This document shows, in pieces, positions 30,681-38,248 of a DNA stretch of 64,000 nt; the first letter of the stretch is position 1; the number at the start of each line of letters is the position of its first letter. The position numbers and the translations under genes were made by a program. The notes beneath the pieces were generated by a model. The model ran no database searches. It saw only the letters and a program-made list of their open reading frames with translations, and had not been told where the DNA came from. The stretch is from Selenomonas sputigena (GTDB lineage Bacteria; Bacillota; Negativicutes; Selenomonadales; Selenomonadaceae), in assembly GCF_026015965.1 (NCBI RefSeq), contig NZ_CP110383.1, forward strand, positions 1,862,051 to 1,926,050, given 5' to 3'.

Positions 30681-31922
30681 TCAGCACTCGCCACAAACGA
30701 GCATCTGCCGCATCCAAGGGAGAAGTTCCTGCTCACCCGCTTGAATATAGGCATTCCATGCCTCTGTATAGCGTGGGAAGTGCATCGTGCTGTGCTCTGC
30801 ACATTCAATGAGACTCAAAACCTCTTCCTCGCCAACATCCCCCTCGTAGCGCTTCACCCAGGCGATGAGGAAAAACTCCAAGAGTTTCCAACGCGCAACG
30901 AGAAGCCGCCAGTCGACAAGAAGCGATCCCTCGTATTTACACGGAAACGCCATGAGGAAAATTTCATTGACAAGGTAGTTCTCTAAAACATGGCCATGTG
31001 CAGGCAAGAATTTCTCACGATAAAGCGCCCGATATTCTGCATAAAGCGCCTCCAGTCGTGCGAGGCTGTTCTCTCCCTGCAGTTCGTAGACCTCTGCCAC
31101 TTGATTGAAAGAGGCTTCCGCCATACCTGCGCGTCGACCCCAAAAGAGCGCATCCCAGTCTCGTCTCTTGACCTCATCCATCCAGCCGAAGAGCCAACGC
31201 ATGTACGCCGCACTGTCAAACGGCACATACGTCAAAAGCTCGGCGGCAGAGGGCGTCAGATAAAACTCGGCGATGCCCGACAACTCGCGCTCCTCCGTCC
31301 CCGCGCCGAGCGACTCGTCCACACGGTCAATGAAGAAACCCAAGAGAGCCAAGCGTTCGTCCAGCGCATAGCGGCGCTGCTGCAAGAGAGCAAGCGCCGT
31401 CTCCTGCACGATGCGAAAAGCGTCCGCGTCCATCTTCGGCTGCACCGCCCAGCAAGCATCGCGTAAAAGCGGCGCCTGCACGCGCTCCAGGCGCATAGGA
31501 TTCTTGCCGAGCAAAAGAAGTTTCCTCGCGATTGGGCAGGTAAGCGTCAAAGAGCCTGACGCCATATTGCCAAGCAAATATGCCACTCGCGGATAAAGCG
31601 CACAGGTCGACGACAGATATTCCTCCCCCAGATTTTTTTGCAGGAAACAAAGCCCATCGTCCTCAAGCAGTGCGCAGGCTTTTCCCTCTTCAGCGCGTAG
31701 TTTCATGACATATTTGCCATTTTCGCTTCGTTCGACAGCAGAGAGAACACGCCGCCGAATTTTGGTGTTCGGGATTTTCTGATAGAGCGAATAATGCTCT
31801 TCATCTACAGGAACACTCCAGCCATGACAGCACTTCGAGCCGCAAATGCTGCCGTCGCACCGAAACTCTGTCACACAGGCAGGACGCAGGGTATCGAAGC
31901 AAATCTGCTCCTCAGATGGCAT
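30681..31922 (-). CDS. FliB-like flagellin lysine N-methylase family protein
   Basis: A 413-residue protein resembling FliB (flagellin lysine N-methylase). The N-terminal cysteine array FRCDGSICGSKCCHGWSVPVD, with further Cys in CALLEDDGLCFLQKNLG and STCALYPR and in LTLTCPIARKLLL, is the family's conserved iron-sulfur-like set. The rest is helical with aromatic residues, ending MLVCGEC. FliB methylates surface lysines of flagellin in Salmonella. No flagellar gene lies in the window. The ATG overlaps the 3' end of serA by 11 bases, and no good ribosome site is visible, so it is probably translated by coupling. Confidence 0.72.
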   Translation of the reverse strand: MPSEEQICFDTLRPACVTEFRCDGSICGSKCCHGWSVPVDEEHYSLYQKIPNTKIRRRVLSAVERSENGKYVMKLRAEEGKACALLEDDGLCFLQKNLGEEYLSSTCALYPRVAYLLGNMASGSLTLTCPIARKLLLLGKNPMRLERVQAPLLRDACWAVQPKMDADAFRIVQETALALLQQRRYALDERLALLGFFIDRVDESLGAGTEERELSGIAEFYLTPSAAELLTYVPFDSAAYMRWLFGWMDEVKRRDWDALFWGRRAGMAEASFNQVAEVYELQGENSLARLEALYAEYRALYREKFLPAHGHVLENYLVNEIFLMAFPCKYEGSLLVDWRLLVARWKLLEFFLIAWVKRYEGDVGEEEVLSLIECAEHSTMHFPRYTEAWNAYIQAGEQELLPWMRQMLVCGEC

Positions 31923-33495
31923 GGAAGTTCACGAGGCGTGCGCCGAAGATGCCGTCGACGGCGGTGATCTTCTGCAGCAGATCTTCGGGGATGTCGTGAT
32001 CGACGGTCAGCACCATGACGTTCGTGCCTTCCTTGTCCGTGCGGCCAACCTGCATGCTCGAAATGTTGACACCGCGCTCGCCCATCATCGTGCCGACCGT
32101 GCCGATGACGCCGGGACGGTTGATGTGCGGGCAGATGAGGATGCGATCGTGCGGATCGACGTCGACGCGATAGCCGTTGATCGAAACGATGCGGCCTTCC
32201 GTGCCGAAGAGCGTGCCCTTGACAACCGTTTCTCCCTTCGCCGTCTTGACGCAGACGGCGATGAGGTTCTGGAAGTCTTGCGACTCCTTGTGCTTTACCT
32301 CGCGCACCTTGATGCTGCGCTCCTTGGCAAGGCTCGGTGCGTTGACGTAATTGACGTTGAACTCTAGGACGGGGTTCAGCATGCCCTTGATGACGCCCGT
32401 CGTGAGCATCTGCGTGTTGACCTCCGTGATGTCGCCACTGTACTCGACGGCAAGCTCCGTGATCGCGCCGTCAGCCAGCGAGCATACCGTACAGCCAAGG
32501 CGCTCGGCGAGGTCGAGATAGGGGCGGATGACGTGCATGACGTCTGCCGACACGGGCGCCATGTTGACCGCTGTCAAGACAGGCTCGCCTGAAAGCGCCG
32601 CACGGATTCCCTCCGCCACGTCGAGGGCGACGCCGATCTGCGCCTCGACCGTCGATGCGCCAAGATGCGGCGTGAGGATGATGCCCGGCACGCCGACGAG
32701 CGGGTTGCCCTCTTCCAAAGGCTCGCTCGTGAAGACGTCGATCGCCGCGCCCGCGACATGCCCAGCCTTCACGGCGTCGGCGAGATCCTGCTCGTTGATG
32801 ATGCCGCCGCGCGCGCAGTTGACGAGGCGCACGCCCTTCTTCATGCGTGCGATCGCCTTCTTGTCGAGCATGTCCTTCGTATCGGGATTGAGCGGCATGT
32901 GCACCGTGATGAAATCCGACTTCTCGATCACTTCATCGAGCGTGCCGACCGCGACGCCCATCGCCTTGGCACGCTCCTCGTTGATGTACGGATCGTAGCC
33001 GATGACGTTCATATCGAAGGAGAGCGCACGCTTGGCGACGCCCGAGCCGATGCGCCCCATGCCGATGACGCCGAGCGTCTTGCCGCGCAGCTCGACGCCG
33101 ACATACTTCTTGCGGTTCCACTCGCCCTTCTGCATCGTCTCGTTGGCGATGGGGATGTTACGGCTCATCGCGAGCATCATCGCCATCGTGTGCTCCGTCG
33201 CCGCGATCGTATTGCCGCCCGGCGAATTGATGACGATGATGCCGCGCGCCGTCGCCGCCGCCACGTCGATATTGTCGACGCCGACGCCGGCGCGGCCGAT
33301 GATCTTGAGCTTCGCCGCCTTGTCGATGACGTCCTTCGTCACTTTCGACGCCGAGCGCACGATAACAGCCTCGAAATCGCTGATGATGTCCAGAAGCTCC
33401 TCATGCGAAAGCTTCGGCTTCTCGACAACCTCAAACTTCGGGGAAAGGATGTCAATCGCCTTCTGAGATACGCCGTCTGCTACGAGAATTTTCAT
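31912..33495 (-). CDS. serA: D-3-phosphoglycerate dehydrogenase
   Basis: A 527-residue enzyme oxidising 3-phosphoglycerate to 3-phosphohydroxypyruvate, first step of serine synthesis. The NAD-binding block GVIGMGRIGSGVAKRA, catalytic Arg in NCARGGIINE, and the Glu-His pair ending in LTPHLGAST are present. After the catalytic domain comes the ASB domain (SADVMHVIRPYLDLAERLG onward) and a C-terminal ACT domain (RPGVIGTVGTMMGERGVN), the long serine-sensitive form. The ATG at 33495 is preferred to 33501 because GAGGAG is 8 bases ahead of it. It is divergent from serC, the next pathway step. Confidence 0.96.
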   Translation of the reverse strand: MKILVADGVSQKAIDILSPKFEVVEKPKLSHEELLDIISDFEAVIVRSASKVTKDVIDKAAKLKIIGRAGVGVDNIDVAAATARGIIVINSPGGNTIAATEHTMAMMLAMSRNIPIANETMQKGEWNRKKYVGVELRGKTLGVIGMGRIGSGVAKRALSFDMNVIGYDPYINEERAKAMGVAVGTLDEVIEKSDFITVHMPLNPDTKDMLDKKAIARMKKGVRLVNCARGGIINEQDLADAVKAGHVAGAAIDVFTSEPLEEGNPLVGVPGIILTPHLGASTVEAQIGVALDVAEGIRAALSGEPVLTAVNMAPVSADVMHVIRPYLDLAERLGCTVCSLADGAITELAVEYSGDITEVNTQMLTTGVIKGMLNPVLEFNVNYVNAPSLAKERSIKVREVKHKESQDFQNLIAVCVKTAKGETVVKGTLFGTEGRIVSINGYRVDVDPHDRILICPHINRPGVIGTVGTMMGERGVNISSMQVGRTDKEGTNVMVLTVDHDIPEDLLQKITAVDGIFGARLVNFHAI

Positions 33496-33533
33496 ATCCA
33501 TCGCTCCTCTACGACTAGATGTTCACTCCACGG

Positions 33534-33638
33534 GTAAACTACACGAACAAACGTCCACTCTGTGGACATTGTGCGCCGCCCTTAATGAAAGTTATCCAAT
33601 CAGTCTGCGCCTTCGGCTTGACTTCTTGGACTTTCATA
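33534..33638 (+). repeat. 105-bp tandem repeat, copy 1
   Basis: First of two head-to-tail copies in the serA-serC intergenic region, differing at only three positions from copy 2. It contains the dyad GTCCAC-TCT-GTGGAC. On the minus strand each copy also reads as a 32-codon frame starting MKVQEVKPKAQTDW and closing CPQSGRLFV, but with no ribosome site. Confidence 0.93.
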
Positions 33639-33743
33639 GTAAACTACACGCACAAACGTCCACTTTGTGGACATTGTGCGCCGCTCTTAATGAAAGTTAT
33701 CCAATCAGTCTGCGCCTTCGGCTTGACTTCTTGGACTTTCATA
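33639..33743 (+). repeat. 105-bp tandem repeat, copy 2
   Basis: Second copy, ending in TTTCATA. Its dyad is GTCCAC-TTT-GTGGAC. A promoter-like TTGACT (33723-33728) with TAATAT (33745-33750) spans its right end, toward serC. The low divergence between copies implies recent duplication or active homogenisation. Confidence 0.93.
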
Positions 33744-33825
33744 GTAATATCATATCATTTTTCCAGCAACTTATCCAGTGGACAATCGTATGGCAAGCAT
33801 ACTTACCGAGAAAACAAAGATTCAC

Positions 33826-33855
33826 TTGACGAAAACACGAAAAAGGGGGTAGAAT
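33826..33855 (+). promoter_or_regulatory. Promoter of serC
   Basis: TTGACG (33826-33831) and TAGAAT (33850-33855) are spaced 18 bases, about 50 bases ahead of the serC start. With the two repeats this accounts for most of the 33496-33908 gap. Confidence 0.72.
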
Positions 33856-33908
33856 TGAGTGTATATTTGTATAGGAGTCACTTTTTCACTCTGTCAGGAG
33901 GTCTTTCT

Positions 33909-34997
33909 GTGGAAGCGAATCGCATTTACAATTTCAATCCCGGCCCTGCCACTCTGCCGCTTGAGGTGCTCAAGGAAGCGCAGGCGGAGTTCCTCAATTT
34001 CCGCAACTCTGGCATGTCGATCCTCGAGATCTCACACCGCGCCAAGGCGTACGACGAGGTGCACAACCAGGCGAAGGCGGACATCCTCTCGCTCATGGGA
34101 CTCGGCGACGACTACGACGTGCTCTTCGTGCAGGGCGGCGCGAGCCTCGCTTTCGCCATGGTCGCGATGAACTATGCGACGAAGGAGAAAAAGGGCAGCT
34201 ATGTGCTGTCGGGCAGCTTCGCAACGAAAGCTTACGACGAGGCCGCGCTCCTCGGTGTCGGCGAGATTGCGGCTTCCTCGAAAGACGGCGGCTTTCGCCA
34301 TGTGCCGACGCAGGCGGAGATCAAACTCGATCCGAATGCAGCGTATCTTCATCTGTGTTACAACAACACGATCTACGGCACGGAGTATCACTACATTCCC
34401 GAGACGGGCGAAGTTCCGCTCTTTGCCGACATGTCGTCCGACATGCTCTCACGTCCCCTCGACTTCAAGAAATTCAGCTTCATCTATGCAGGCGTGCAGA
34501 AGAACCTCGGCCCCGCCGGAACCTGCCTCGTCGTCGCAAAGAAGTCGCTGCTCGAAAAGAGCCCTGAGACGCTTCCCACAATGCTTCGCTACTCGACGCA
34601 CTACAAGAAGAACTCCCTCTACAACACGCCGCCCGCTTTCGGCATCTACATGGTCGGCAAGGTCGCCGCATGGATCAAGGCGCAGGGCGGCCTCGCCGAA
34701 ATGGCGAAGCGCAACGAGAAGAAGGCGGCGCTGCTCTACGATGCGATCGACAGCTCCGACGGCTTCTACAAGGGACATGCGGACAAGGACAGCCGCTCTT
34801 TCATGAACGTCACCTTCCGCCTGCCGAGCGAGGAGCTTGAGAAGAAGTTCGTCGCCGAAGCCGCAGAATACGGACTCGGCGGCGTCAAAGGACACCGCTC
34901 CGTCGGCGGCATGAGAGCGTCGATCTACAACGCGATGCCCTACGAAGGCGTAGCCGCTCTCGTCGACTTCATGCAGAAATTCCGCAAGGAAAACTGA
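33909..34997 (+). CDS. serC: Phosphoserine aminotransferase
   Basis: A 362-residue class-V PLP aminotransferase converting 3-phosphohydroxypyruvate and glutamate to phosphoserine; also needed for pyridoxal phosphate synthesis in some bacteria. It starts IYNFNPGPATLP, has the cofactor block QGGASLAFAM, and the PLP lysine is Lys198 in AGVQKNLGPAG. Near the end GHRSVGGMRASIYNAMP matches the family's phosphate-binding tail. The GTG at 33909 has AGGAGG (33897-33902); the open frame extends far upstream through the repeats but without a plausible start. A 20-bp terminator follows. Confidence 0.95.
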   Translation: MEANRIYNFNPGPATLPLEVLKEAQAEFLNFRNSGMSILEISHRAKAYDEVHNQAKADILSLMGLGDDYDVLFVQGGASLAFAMVAMNYATKEKKGSYVLSGSFATKAYDEAALLGVGEIAASSKDGGFRHVPTQAEIKLDPNAAYLHLCYNNTIYGTEYHYIPETGEVPLFADMSSDMLSRPLDFKKFSFIYAGVQKNLGPAGTCLVVAKKSLLEKSPETLPTMLRYSTHYKKNSLYNTPPAFGIYMVGKVAAWIKAQGGLAEMAKRNEKKAALLYDAIDSSDGFYKGHADKDSRSFMNVTFRLPSEELEKKFVAEAAEYGLGGVKGHRSVGGMRASIYNAMPYEGVAALVDFMQKFRKEN

Positions 34998-35006
34998 GAT
35001 ATGTAT

Positions 35007-35057
35007 AGAGAAGCAAGAACCCGCAGCTGATTTTCAACTGCGGGTTCTTGCTTCTCT
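35007..35057. terminator. Perfect 20-bp terminator after serC
   Basis: Arms 35007-35026 and 35038-35057 are fully complementary around an 11-base loop, with T-rich sequence following. Confidence 0.92.
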
Positions 35058-35060
35058 GTC

Positions 35061-35089
35061 TTGTTTTTCGTTATCGTATATGATAACAT
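35061..35089 (+). promoter_or_regulatory. Promoter and operator of the toxin-antitoxin pair
   Basis: TTGTTT (35061-35066) and TAACAT (35084-35089) are spaced 17 bases. The palindrome GTTATCGTATATGATAAC (35070-35087, one mismatch) covers the spacer and the -10 box. This position fits autorepression by the HTH antitoxin. Confidence 0.65.
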
Positions 35090-35109
35090 TGAACCGAGGA
35101 GGCTGAAGC

Positions 35110-35472
35110 ATGTCTTGGAATATCGACTTTTATCAAAAAGAAAACGGAGAAATTCCTGCCTACGATTTTCTCCAATCCTTGCCTGCCAAGTTACAAGCAA
35201 AAGCGTTCTCCGAAATCGAGTTGCTTGAACAATGTGGCACAATGCTGAAAGAGCCGTATGTGAAACCGATTGTCGGCAAAAAATATCAAGGCCTATGGGA
35301 GATTCGCATCCGCTTCGCCTCGGAGAGTGCACGTATTTTCTATTTTATGTTTTTTGGCAACACCTTTGTCCTTCTCCACGGATTCAAAAAGAAAACGATG
35401 CGAACTCCGCTAAGGGAATTGGAACGCGCCTTGCAATACAAAGCAGACTATGAGAGGAGGTCTAGAAAATGA
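35110..35472 (+). CDS. Type II toxin, HigB/RelE-like (Gp49 family)
   Basis: A 120-residue basic protein of the phage-derived Gp49-like/HigB group of RelE-fold mRNA interferases. Family blocks are NGEIPAYDFLQSLP, KPIVGKKYQGLWEIRIRFA and IFYFMFFGNTFVLLHGFKKK followed by TP, which contain the basic and aromatic active-site residues. Such toxins cleave mRNA on the ribosome. The ATG has GAGGAGG upstream, after a dyad-covered promoter. Toxin precedes antitoxin, as in higBA operons, and the stop overlaps the antitoxin start. Confidence 0.88.
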   Translation: MSWNIDFYQKENGEIPAYDFLQSLPAKLQAKAFSEIELLEQCGTMLKEPYVKPIVGKKYQGLWEIRIRFASESARIFYFMFFGNTFVLLHGFKKKTMRTPLRELERALQYKADYERRSRK

Positions 35473-35750
35473 AGCCAGGAGTGAGCCTGTCGCATATTCG
35501 CGAAAAATTGCTGGAGAATGAGAATTTTGCTTCAGAATATGAGCGACTGCAGCCGCGCTATAAACTGATCGCCCAGATCATAGCCGCCCGCACCGAGCAG
35601 AATATGACGCAGAGCGAGTTGGCTCAGCGCATGGGCACGCAGCGTTCGAACATCTGCCGCTTGGAAAGCGGCACATATAATCCATCGTTGGATTTCCTGA
35701 TTCGTACAGCACATTCGCTTGGAAAAGAACTTCAAATCGAACTTCGATGA
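35469..35750 (+). CDS. Type II antitoxin, HigA-like XRE-family regulator
   Basis: A 93-residue protein. An N-terminal helix region (LSHIREKLLENENFASEYER) is followed by an XRE helix-turn-helix, NMTQSELAQRMGTQRSNICR then LESGTYNPSLDFL. The basic N-terminal helices likely wrap the toxin, and the HTH likely binds the dyad at 35070-35087. The 4-base ATGA overlap with the toxin gene couples their translation. A perfect terminator follows. Confidence 0.9.
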   Translation: MKPGVSLSHIREKLLENENFASEYERLQPRYKLIAQIIAARTEQNMTQSELAQRMGTQRSNICRLESGTYNPSLDFLIRTAHSLGKELQIELR

Positions 35751-35765
35751 ATGTTGACTTGCGCA

Positions 35766-35808
35766 AAAGAGCCGCCCGAAGCTGGAATCCAGCTTCGGGC
35801 GGCTCTTT
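35766..35808. terminator. Perfect 20-bp bidirectional terminator
   Basis: Arms 35766-35785 and 35789-35808 pair perfectly around a 3-base loop. It separates the toxin-antitoxin pair (+) from the DUF4127 gene (-) and is flanked by A and T runs on both sides. Confidence 0.93.
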
Positions 35809-35825
35809 TATACGCTTTTCTTACA

Positions 35826-37433
35826 TCACTGTGCCGTCACGATGTCAGCTTCAAACATGCGATTCCATGGGAAGTTGACCTTTATCTCGCGCAGTGCGGG
35901 CAGGGGCGGCAGATTGTTGTCGGCGAACTCGCGCATCATGCGGTCGGCTCGGTACTGGACGCCAAGGATCTTGTCATCGAGGCTCATGTAGACGCCGCTG
36001 CCACGCAGCCAACCGAGCTGACGCGCGATCTTGTTGCGAACATTCGCCTGATATGCCCAGTCATCGAGGTAGCGCGTGAGCAGCAGGCTGTCCCGCGCGT
36101 CGTCCGTCATGCGCTCGGCAAGAAGCCCCTCAGCGACGGCGAAGCCCGTGCTGTTCGTCGGGGTATTCCAACCGGCGTAAGCGCGCAGCTTGAACAGCAG
36201 ATCCTCGCGCTTCAGGCCTTCCATGAGTGCGTTGTCCGCGCCGTTCGCATAGGCGACGTCGGCGATGCCGACGGGATAACCTTTGGCGATGTAGTCCTTG
36301 AGCAGGTCGAGGAAGTACTGCGTGCCGTCGCGCACCTTGCCGTCGTTCGTGCGGTCGTTCGCTTCATACGTCTTGCCGTTGGGATTCGTATTGACGAGCA
36401 GGACGTACTCCGACTTCTCAGGGCGCTGAATGAGGACGGCGCCCGCCGCCGTGGCGGCGGCACGCACCGAGTCCTGGATGTGCTCGTCGGAGTAGGCGGG
36501 CACGGTGCGCCCGCCCGTGCCCTTGTTGTAGCGAACGTGGATGAAGGGCATCTTGTGCTCGATATTGTTGACGGCACGCGAAAGCAGGAGAAGTCCCACC
36601 TCGTCAATGCCCGACATCGTCTGAAACTTCGAGGAGCCGAGTCCTGCGCTGTAGGCGAGGAGCTTCCGGCCTTCCATGTGCGTCTGCGAATACGGCGCAT
36701 TGTCGTCGCGCCCGAGCACGAAGTAGTCAAAGACGCCGCTCTTCGTATAGTCGATGAGCTTTTCATTCGCCGCAAAGTTCTTCGTGCGGCGGCTCATCCA
36801 GTCTTCCATGGACTTTTCGGGAATCAGCTCTTTCAAGAAAGCGTATTCCTTCTTTTCCCTGGAGGTCAGTCCTTCGACTTCCTGCTTGTCCGTCAGGAGC
36901 GTATAGCGAAAGATGTCCGCGCCGTAGTTCTTGTAGTAGCCTGGCTCTTCCGAACCCGACGCCTCACCCGAGCGCGGCGTGCGCATGATCGAGCCGAAGA
37001 CGTAGAGCGGCAGCGCGGGATGCGCTGCGCGGAAGTCCTCGAAGTTCTTGAGACGTGCCACGATTTCACCGCGCGTGCAGTCGTGCTTTCTTGAGCCTAC
37101 GAGACTGCCGTAGAGCATCGAGTCCGACGAGATGACGGCGGCACTGACCCCGGACGCATTTTCCTCCGCCCAAGTCCAAAGCTCCTCGGGATGTCCGAGG
37201 TCGGTGCGGCTGCCGAGCATGTCGTCGGGCGGCACGATGACCTCGTAGCCAAGTTCGCGCACAACGTCCGCCGTCTGCTTGTCTGAGATCGGACGGTTGT
37301 CGTGCGGAATGAACATGATGCGCTTCTGGCGCGACATCTCCTCTGCCTTGTCCTTCTTGCCCGCTTCAGCGGCAGGCAGAACGAGGAAGGCGAGCGCGAG
37401 CAAAAGCGCTAAGATCTTATACGTTTTCTGCAA
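35826..37433 (-). CDS. DUF4127 family exported protein
   Basis: A 535-residue protein of the DUF4127 family. Residues 1-24 are a signal peptide (KILALLLALAFLVLPAAEA). The body starts MFIPHDNRPISDKQTADVV, the family's conserved opening, and continues with SSDSMLYGSLVGSRKHD, FDYFVLGRDDNAPYSQTHME and VNTNPNGKTYEANDRT. Function is unproven. The start is TTG at 37433 with GGGAAG upstream. It lies 18 bases after the DUF2225 gene, suggesting an operon. Confidence 0.9.
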   Translation of the reverse strand: MQKTYKILALLLALAFLVLPAAEAGKKDKAEEMSRQKRIMFIPHDNRPISDKQTADVVRELGYEVIVPPDDMLGSRTDLGHPEELWTWAEENASGVSAAVISSDSMLYGSLVGSRKHDCTRGEIVARLKNFEDFRAAHPALPLYVFGSIMRTPRSGEASGSEEPGYYKNYGADIFRYTLLTDKQEVEGLTSREKKEYAFLKELIPEKSMEDWMSRRTKNFAANEKLIDYTKSGVFDYFVLGRDDNAPYSQTHMEGRKLLAYSAGLGSSKFQTMSGIDEVGLLLLSRAVNNIEHKMPFIHVRYNKGTGGRTVPAYSDEHIQDSVRAAATAAGAVLIQRPEKSEYVLLVNTNPNGKTYEANDRTNDGKVRDGTQYFLDLLKDYIAKGYPVGIADVAYANGADNALMEGLKREDLLFKLRAYAGWNTPTNSTGFAVAEGLLAERMTDDARDSLLLTRYLDDWAYQANVRNKIARQLGWLRGSGVYMSLDDKILGVQYRADRMMREFADNNLPPLPALREIKVNFPWNRMFEADIVTAQ

Positions 37434-37451
37434 TTTGCACTTCCCTTCTTT

Positions 37452-38174
37452 TCACTCTGCGGGAGCCGCATCGTCTGACGTCTCGACACGCTCTTCCTTC
37501 ATCTTGTCGCGCATATCTGACCACAGATCCTTCGCGCGGTCGACGGTCACGCGCTCCTTCGTCTCAAGCTCCTTATTGTGCATGAGCATCGACAGATACC
37601 GGCCAGCCGTATCGTAGTCGCCGAGGCGGAAATGGATCGCACCGATCAGGTAGATGCAGTCGGCTTCCGTCATCTGTCCTTGTGGGAAAACCTCGCGCGA
37701 GCGCGACTCGATGTAGAGCTTGCCGGCTTCCGCGAGGAACTTCTCCTCGTTCTCCTTGTCGCCTGCCTCACGGTAAATCCATGCGAGCGTGAGGTTCAGC
37801 CCCGCCTTGTGGGCGAATGTCTCCGTCGTGAACTTCGTGTAGAAGATCGCGAGCTTCAGCGCCTTGATGGCGTCGTCGCGCGTGCGCTGCTCCTTGAACT
37901 CGCTCGTCCCATGATGCCCGGCGAGGAAGTCCTGAATCTCCTTCTTCGCCTTCGGTGCGACGCCGTTCAGGAAGTGGCGCTCGTCCTCGGCGTAGCCGCA
38001 GTGCTCACAGACCCAGATGCGGTAGTAGTAAGGATTGATGTCTTTGTAATGCGTGCAGAGGTCGTTGTCGACCGTCTCGGTAATAAGGCGCGAGCGCACT
38101 TTCGTCGCACGCGTTTCCATGCTGCAGATCGGGCAGGGCTTCTTCACCACATATAGATAATCCTTTTCAGCCAT
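37452..38174 (-). CDS. DUF2225 family protein
   Basis: A 240-residue cytosolic protein of DUF2225. It has a CPIC motif near residue 14 and CEHCGYAEDERHF near 55, probably one zinc site. A TPR-like helical region fills residues 100-215 (KALKLAIFYTKFTTETFAHK, GLNLTLAWIYREAGDKENEE, YLIGAIHFRLGDYDTAGRYL). The acidic tail ends DDAAPAE. The TPR-like part suggests protein binding. Function unknown. First gene of a pair with DUF4127. Confidence 0.88.
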   Translation of the reverse strand: MAEKDYLYVVKKPCPICSMETRATKVRSRLITETVDNDLCTHYKDINPYYYRIWVCEHCGYAEDERHFLNGVAPKAKKEIQDFLAGHHGTSEFKEQRTRDDAIKALKLAIFYTKFTTETFAHKAGLNLTLAWIYREAGDKENEEKFLAEAGKLYIESRSREVFPQGQMTEADCIYLIGAIHFRLGDYDTAGRYLSMLMHNKELETKERVTVDRAKDLWSDMRDKMKEERVETSDDAAPAE

Positions 38175-38211
38175 TGTATCAGATCTCCTTTGCTGTAATC
38201 ATATATCTGCA

Positions 38212-38237
38212 GGGACGGCGGATCTTTTCCGCCGTCC
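38212..38237. terminator. Hairpin after the GH13-GH77 gene
   Basis: GGGACGGCGGA (38212-38222) and its complement (38227/38228-38237) form an 11-bp stem just beyond the GH77 stop codon. There is no clear T-run on the minus strand, so termination is only probable. Confidence 0.5.
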
Positions 38238-38248
38238 CATTGCATACG

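Noticed and set aside
33534-33743. Tandem repeats considered as a CRISPR remnant
   Set aside because: Only two long units with no spacer between them and no cas genes. It is a simple tandem duplication.
33519-33908. In-frame N-terminal extension of SerC through the tandem repeats
   Set aside because: The extension has a duplicated Cys-rich peptide and no ribosome site, whereas GTG at 33909 has AGGAGG and begins at the family's normal N-terminus.
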